A stretch of DNA of 64,000 bases from Pseudomonas plecoglossicida NBRC 103162 = DSM 15088 (GTDB taxonomy: Bacteria; Pseudomonadota; Gammaproteobacteria; Pseudomonadales; Pseudomonadaceae). Below are positions 61,375-64,000 of the stretch, one piece after another. The stretch spans positions 1 to 64,000 of the forward strand of contig NZ_BBIV01000027.1 of assembly GCF_000730665.1 (NCBI RefSeq). Direction: 5' to 3'. The first letter of the stretch is position 1, and the number at the start of each line of letters is the position of its first letter. A program made the translations under genes and the position numbers. The notes below the pieces were generated by a model. The model ran no database searches. It was not told the origin of the DNA and was given only the letters and a program-made list of their open reading frames with translations.

Positions 61375-61390
61375 TCAGGTTGTCAGACAA
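61375..61390. promoter_or_regulatory. LhgR operator-like site before lhgR
   Basis: TCAGGTTGTCAGACAA contains the perfect palindrome TTGTC-A-GACAA and lies 20 bases upstream of the lhgR start codon on the other strand. Confidence 0.6.
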
Positions 61391-61554
61391 TGCCTCTGAT
61401 GGGGCTGGGCTGTCAATGATTTCAGAGGGTTATGAGGTGGAAAGGGGAGAGATGGGGGTATGGCGTGAAGGTTGTGGTGGTGCATAAATCGAGCGCTGCC
61501 CGCGCGGCGCTCGATCTCATGGGCGCTGCATAATCACCGGCATGCACTACCCCG

Positions 61555-61851
61555 TCAAAGCTCGCTGACGAACGTCCCGGTGCCGTCAAGAATATTGCGC
61601 AAGGTCAGCGCCACCTCTTCCAGGTCAGTCCCGGCCGATGTCAACACGATCTCCAGCGATTCGTCCCCCTTCAACGCATCCCGATCCCCAGCCGCCACCT
61701 CGATCAGCAAGCGCTGGGCACTCAAGGTCACCTTCAGCCCATCCAGCGTCGAAGGTTCGTCGTCCAGGGTCAGGTCGACGGTGTCTTCGTCCGGATAGCG
61801 GGTCAGCAGGAACATCTGGCCCTTGTCGCTGTGGCAGCACAAGGTCGCCAT
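61555..61851 (-). CDS. Conserved hypothetical protein
   Basis: This acidic soluble protein is 98 residues long from the ATG at 61851, which has an excellent ribosome site GAGGAAGACAAC. It begins MATLCCHSDKGQMFLLTRYP and is mostly beta-strand-forming sequence (VDLTLDDEPSTLDGLKVTL), ending in a helix. An in-frame ATG at 61908 would give 117 residues. No family is recognised. It is divergent from gdhB, with 302 bases between them. Confidence 0.6.
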   Translation of the reverse strand: MATLCCHSDKGQMFLLTRYPDEDTVDLTLDDEPSTLDGLKVTLSAQRLLIEVAAGDRDALKGDESLEIVLTSAGTDLEEVALTLRNILDGTGTFVSEL

Positions 61852-61966
61852 GTTGTCTTCCTCGTCGTCGCAGGGGGTAGCGAAGAGCAGGGCGGTATTG
61901 ATTTGCATGGCTGACTCGGGTCAATGAAATGAAGGGGAATTCTGACAGTGTTGTGGGCATCCATAA

Positions 61967-62062
61967 ACGTAAAGTTACCGCCCCTTGAACGAAATTGTCG
62001 CAGCGCTGCAAGCGGCAATGACCGATCAGTCGTTAAGCTTCGGCGAGCCCTGAACTTTACGT
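61967..62062. promoter_or_regulatory. Split inverted repeat before gdhB
   Basis: ACGTAAAGTT (61967-61976) and AACTTTACGT (62053-62062) are exact reverse complements 76 bases apart in the region between the hypothetical gene and gdhB. It could be a paired operator or chance. Apart from this I see nothing in the 302-base gap 61852-62153. Confidence 0.35.
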
Positions 62063-62153
62063 CCGGCTTGCCACGGGTTGGCTATCGTTGATCCGTGAAC
62101 GTCGGACGCACGCGACGCTTCAACTATTACAAAGCCCAAGCGGAGTACCACAG

Positions 62154-64000
62154 ATGGCGTTCTTCACCGCAGCCAGCAAAGCCGACTTCCAGCATCAACT
62201 GCAAGCGGCCCTGGCGCAGCACATCAGCGAACAGTCCCTGCCACAAGTGGCGCTGTTCGCCGAGCAGTTCTTCGGCATTATCTCTCTGGACGAACTCACC
62301 CAGCGCAGGCTGTCGGACCTGGCCGGCTGCACGCTGTCGGCCTGGCGCATCATCGAACGCTTCGACCCCGCGCAACCGCAGGTGCGGGTGTACAACCCCG
62401 ATTACGAGCGCAACGGCTGGCAATCGACCCATACCGTGGTCGAGGTGCTGCACCATGACCTACCGTTCCTGGTCGACTCGGTGCGTACCGAGCTCAATCG
62501 CCGCGGCTACAGCATCCACACCCTGCAGACCACGGTCCTGAGCGTGCGCCGCGGGGCCAAGGGCGAGCTGCTCGAACTGCTGCCCAAGGGCACCCAGGGC
62601 GAAGGCGTGCGCCACGAATCGCTGATGTACCTGGAGATCGACCGCTGCGCCAATGCCGCCGAACTCAACGTGCTGACCCGCGAGATCGAGCAGGTGCTGG
62701 CCGAAGTGCGCGTGGCGGTAGCCGATTTCGAGCCGATGAAAGCCAAGCTGCGGGAAGTGGTGGCACTGGTCGAGCAAACCCCGTTCGCGCCGGTTCAGCA
62801 CGAAAAGGGCGAGGTCAAGGCGTTCCTGGAATGGTTGCTGGACAACCATTTCACGTTCCTCGGCTATGAGGAATTCACCGTCCAGGCCGACAGTGCCGGC
62901 GGCCAGATGTTCTACGACGAGCAGTCCTTCCTCGGCCTGCCGCGTCGCCTGCGGGTCGGCCTGACGCCTGAAGAGCTGCGCATCGAAGACTACGCCGTGG
63001 CCTACCTCGCCGAGCCGCTGCTGCTGTCGTTCGCCAAGGCCGCCTTGCCCAGCCGCGTGCACCGCCCGGCCTACCCTGACTACGTGTCGATCCGCCAGCT
63101 GGACGCCGATGGCAAGGTCATCAAGGAACATCGCTTCATGGGCCTGTACACCTCGTCGGTGTATGGCGAGAGCGTGCATGCCATTCCCTACATCCGCGTC
63201 AAGGTCGCCGAAGTCGAGCGCCGTTCGGGCTTCGACCCGAAAGCCCACCTGGGCAAGGAGCTGGCCCAGGTGCTCGAAGTGCTGCCGCGCGACGACCTGT
63301 TCCAGACCCCCATCGACGAGCTGTTCAGCACCGTGATGGCGATCGTGCAGATCCAGGAACGCAACAAGATTCGCGTGTTCCTGCGCAAGGACCCGTACGG
63401 TCGCTTCTGCTACTGCCTGGCCTACGTGCCACGAGAAATCTATTCCACCGAGGTGCGGCAGAAGATCCAGCAGGTGCTGATGGAGCGTCTGAAGGCCAGC
63501 GACTGCGAGTTCTGGACCTTCTTCTCCGAGTCGGTGCTGGCGCGCGTCCAGCTGATCCTGCGGGTCGACCCGAAGAATCGCATCGACATCGACCCACAGC
63601 AGCTGGAAAACGAAGTGATCCAGGCCTGCCGCTCGTGGCAGGACGACTATTCGGCGCTGGTGGTCGAGAATTTCGGCGAAGCACAAGGTACCAACATTCT
63701 CGCCGACTTCCCCAAAGGCTTCCCGGCGGGCTATCGCGAGCGTTTCGCTGCGCATTCGGCGGTGGTCGACCTGCAGCACGTGCTGGCGCTGTCCGAAAGC
63801 AAGCCGCTGGCGATGAGCTTCTACCAGCCGCTGACGCGCGTGGGCGAACGCCTGCTGCACTGCAAGCTGTACCACGCCGATACCCCGCTGGCGCTGTCGG
63901 ACGTGCTGCCGATCCTCGAGAACCTTGGCCTGCGCGTGCTCGGCGAGTTCCCCTACCGCGTGCGCCACGCCAGCGGCCGGGAGTACTGGATCCACGACTT
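62154..64000 (+). CDS. gdhB: NAD-specific glutamate dehydrogenase, large type (partial)
   Basis: This is the first 615 codons of the very large NAD-glutamate dehydrogenase (about 1600 residues, the 180-kDa class). It begins MAFFTAASKADFQHQLQAAL and includes ACT-like regulatory segments such as HDLPFLVDSVRTELNRRGYS and NNHFTFLGYEEF, with the conserved RVFLRKDPYGRFCYCLAYVP. The catalytic domain is beyond the edge. The enzyme deaminates glutamate to 2-oxoglutarate and serves arginine and glutamate catabolism. GCGGAGTACCACAG precedes the ATG. The gene runs off the window, so its end is not seen. Confidence 0.93.
   Translation, partial: MAFFTAASKADFQHQLQAALAQHISEQSLPQVALFAEQFFGIISLDELTQRRLSDLAGCTLSAWRIIERFDPAQPQVRVYNPDYERNGWQSTHTVVEVLHHDLPFLVDSVRTELNRRGYSIHTLQTTVLSVRRGAKGELLELLPKGTQGEGVRHESLMYLEIDRCANAAELNVLTREIEQVLAEVRVAVADFEPMKAKLREVVALVEQTPFAPVQHEKGEVKAFLEWLLDNHFTFLGYEEFTVQADSAGGQMFYDEQSFLGLPRRLRVGLTPEELRIEDYAVAYLAEPLLLSFAKAALPSRVHRPAYPDYVSIRQLDADGKVIKEHRFMGLYTSSVYGESVHAIPYIRVKVAEVERRSGFDPKAHLGKELAQVLEVLPRDDLFQTPIDELFSTVMAIVQIQERNKIRVFLRKDPYGRFCYCLAYVPREIYSTEVRQKIQQVLMERLKASDCEFWTFFSESVLARVQLILRVDPKNRIDIDPQQLENEVIQACRSWQDDYSALVVENFGEAQGTNILADFPKGFPAGYRERFAAHSAVVDLQHVLALSESKPLAMSFYQPLTRVGERLLHCKLYHADTPLALSDVLPILENLGLRVLGEFPYRVRHASGREYWIHD

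Overview
The window is chromosomal DNA of a Pseudomonas, most likely of the P. putida group. I base this on three things seen in the sequence: the gene order usg-fimV-truA-trpF-accD-folC-SPOR-cvpA-purF-metZ, the high G+C coding bias, and scattered REP-type repeats of the form GTGGGAGCCGGCTTGCCGGCGA. The assignment rests on recognising gene families and gene order; no database search was run.

Layout. Positions 107-12766 are a long forward block of housekeeping genes: an Asd-like protein, the polar hub FimV, tRNA pseudouridine synthase TruA, TrpF, AccD, FolC, a SPOR protein, CvpA, PurF, MetZ and a short-chain dehydrogenase. A tRNA cluster follows (one tRNA-Val and three identical tRNA-Asp), then a DUF2242 lipoprotein, a 28-residue micro-protein, an AraC-type regulator and a nitrilase-fold protein that seems to lack its catalytic residues. 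Next come FadH, a PLP-dependent desulfhydrase/deaminase, cytochrome b561, DUF1853, NAD kinase, a metallophosphatase, a rhomboid protease with a REP element inside its coding sequence, DUF1315, DUF2797 and PepN. A YCF48-type beta-propeller gene coupled to an RND/MMPL permease follows, then DUF5629-like and lactonase genes and a small secreted peptide. On the minus strand lies a sbcD-sbcC-GST operon.

The accessory part is 39725-49000. It is an orphan type VI secretion island: vgrG, two small DUF1795-type proteins (the second a probable Eag chaperone), and a PAAR-Rhs polymorphic toxin whose last 130 residues are AT-rich and carry an HNH-like SHH motif. A SUKH-like immunity gene overlaps the toxin stop codon. 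An IS5-family element with a frameshifted transposase and recognisable terminal inverted repeats follows. No T6SS structural genes are present, so the effector must use an apparatus encoded elsewhere.

After DUF2628, a minus-strand MoxR-DUF58-DUF4381-BatA-BatB-BatD operon (49631-56433) is followed by a forward DUF2235 lipase of the T6SS Tle type with no evident immunity partner. Next is the L-2-hydroxyglutarate module: regulator LhgR, oxidase LhgO and an MHS-family transporter, with near-identical operator-like sites before lhgR and lhgO. The window ends in a conserved hypothetical gene and the first 615 codons of the large NAD-glutamate dehydrogenase gdhB, which runs off the edge.

The most interesting material is the Rhs/SUKH module with its paired DUF1795 proteins and upstream palindrome, the immunity-less lipase, the REP-in-gene event, and several degenerate active sites (Usg, nitrilase-like protein, BatB).
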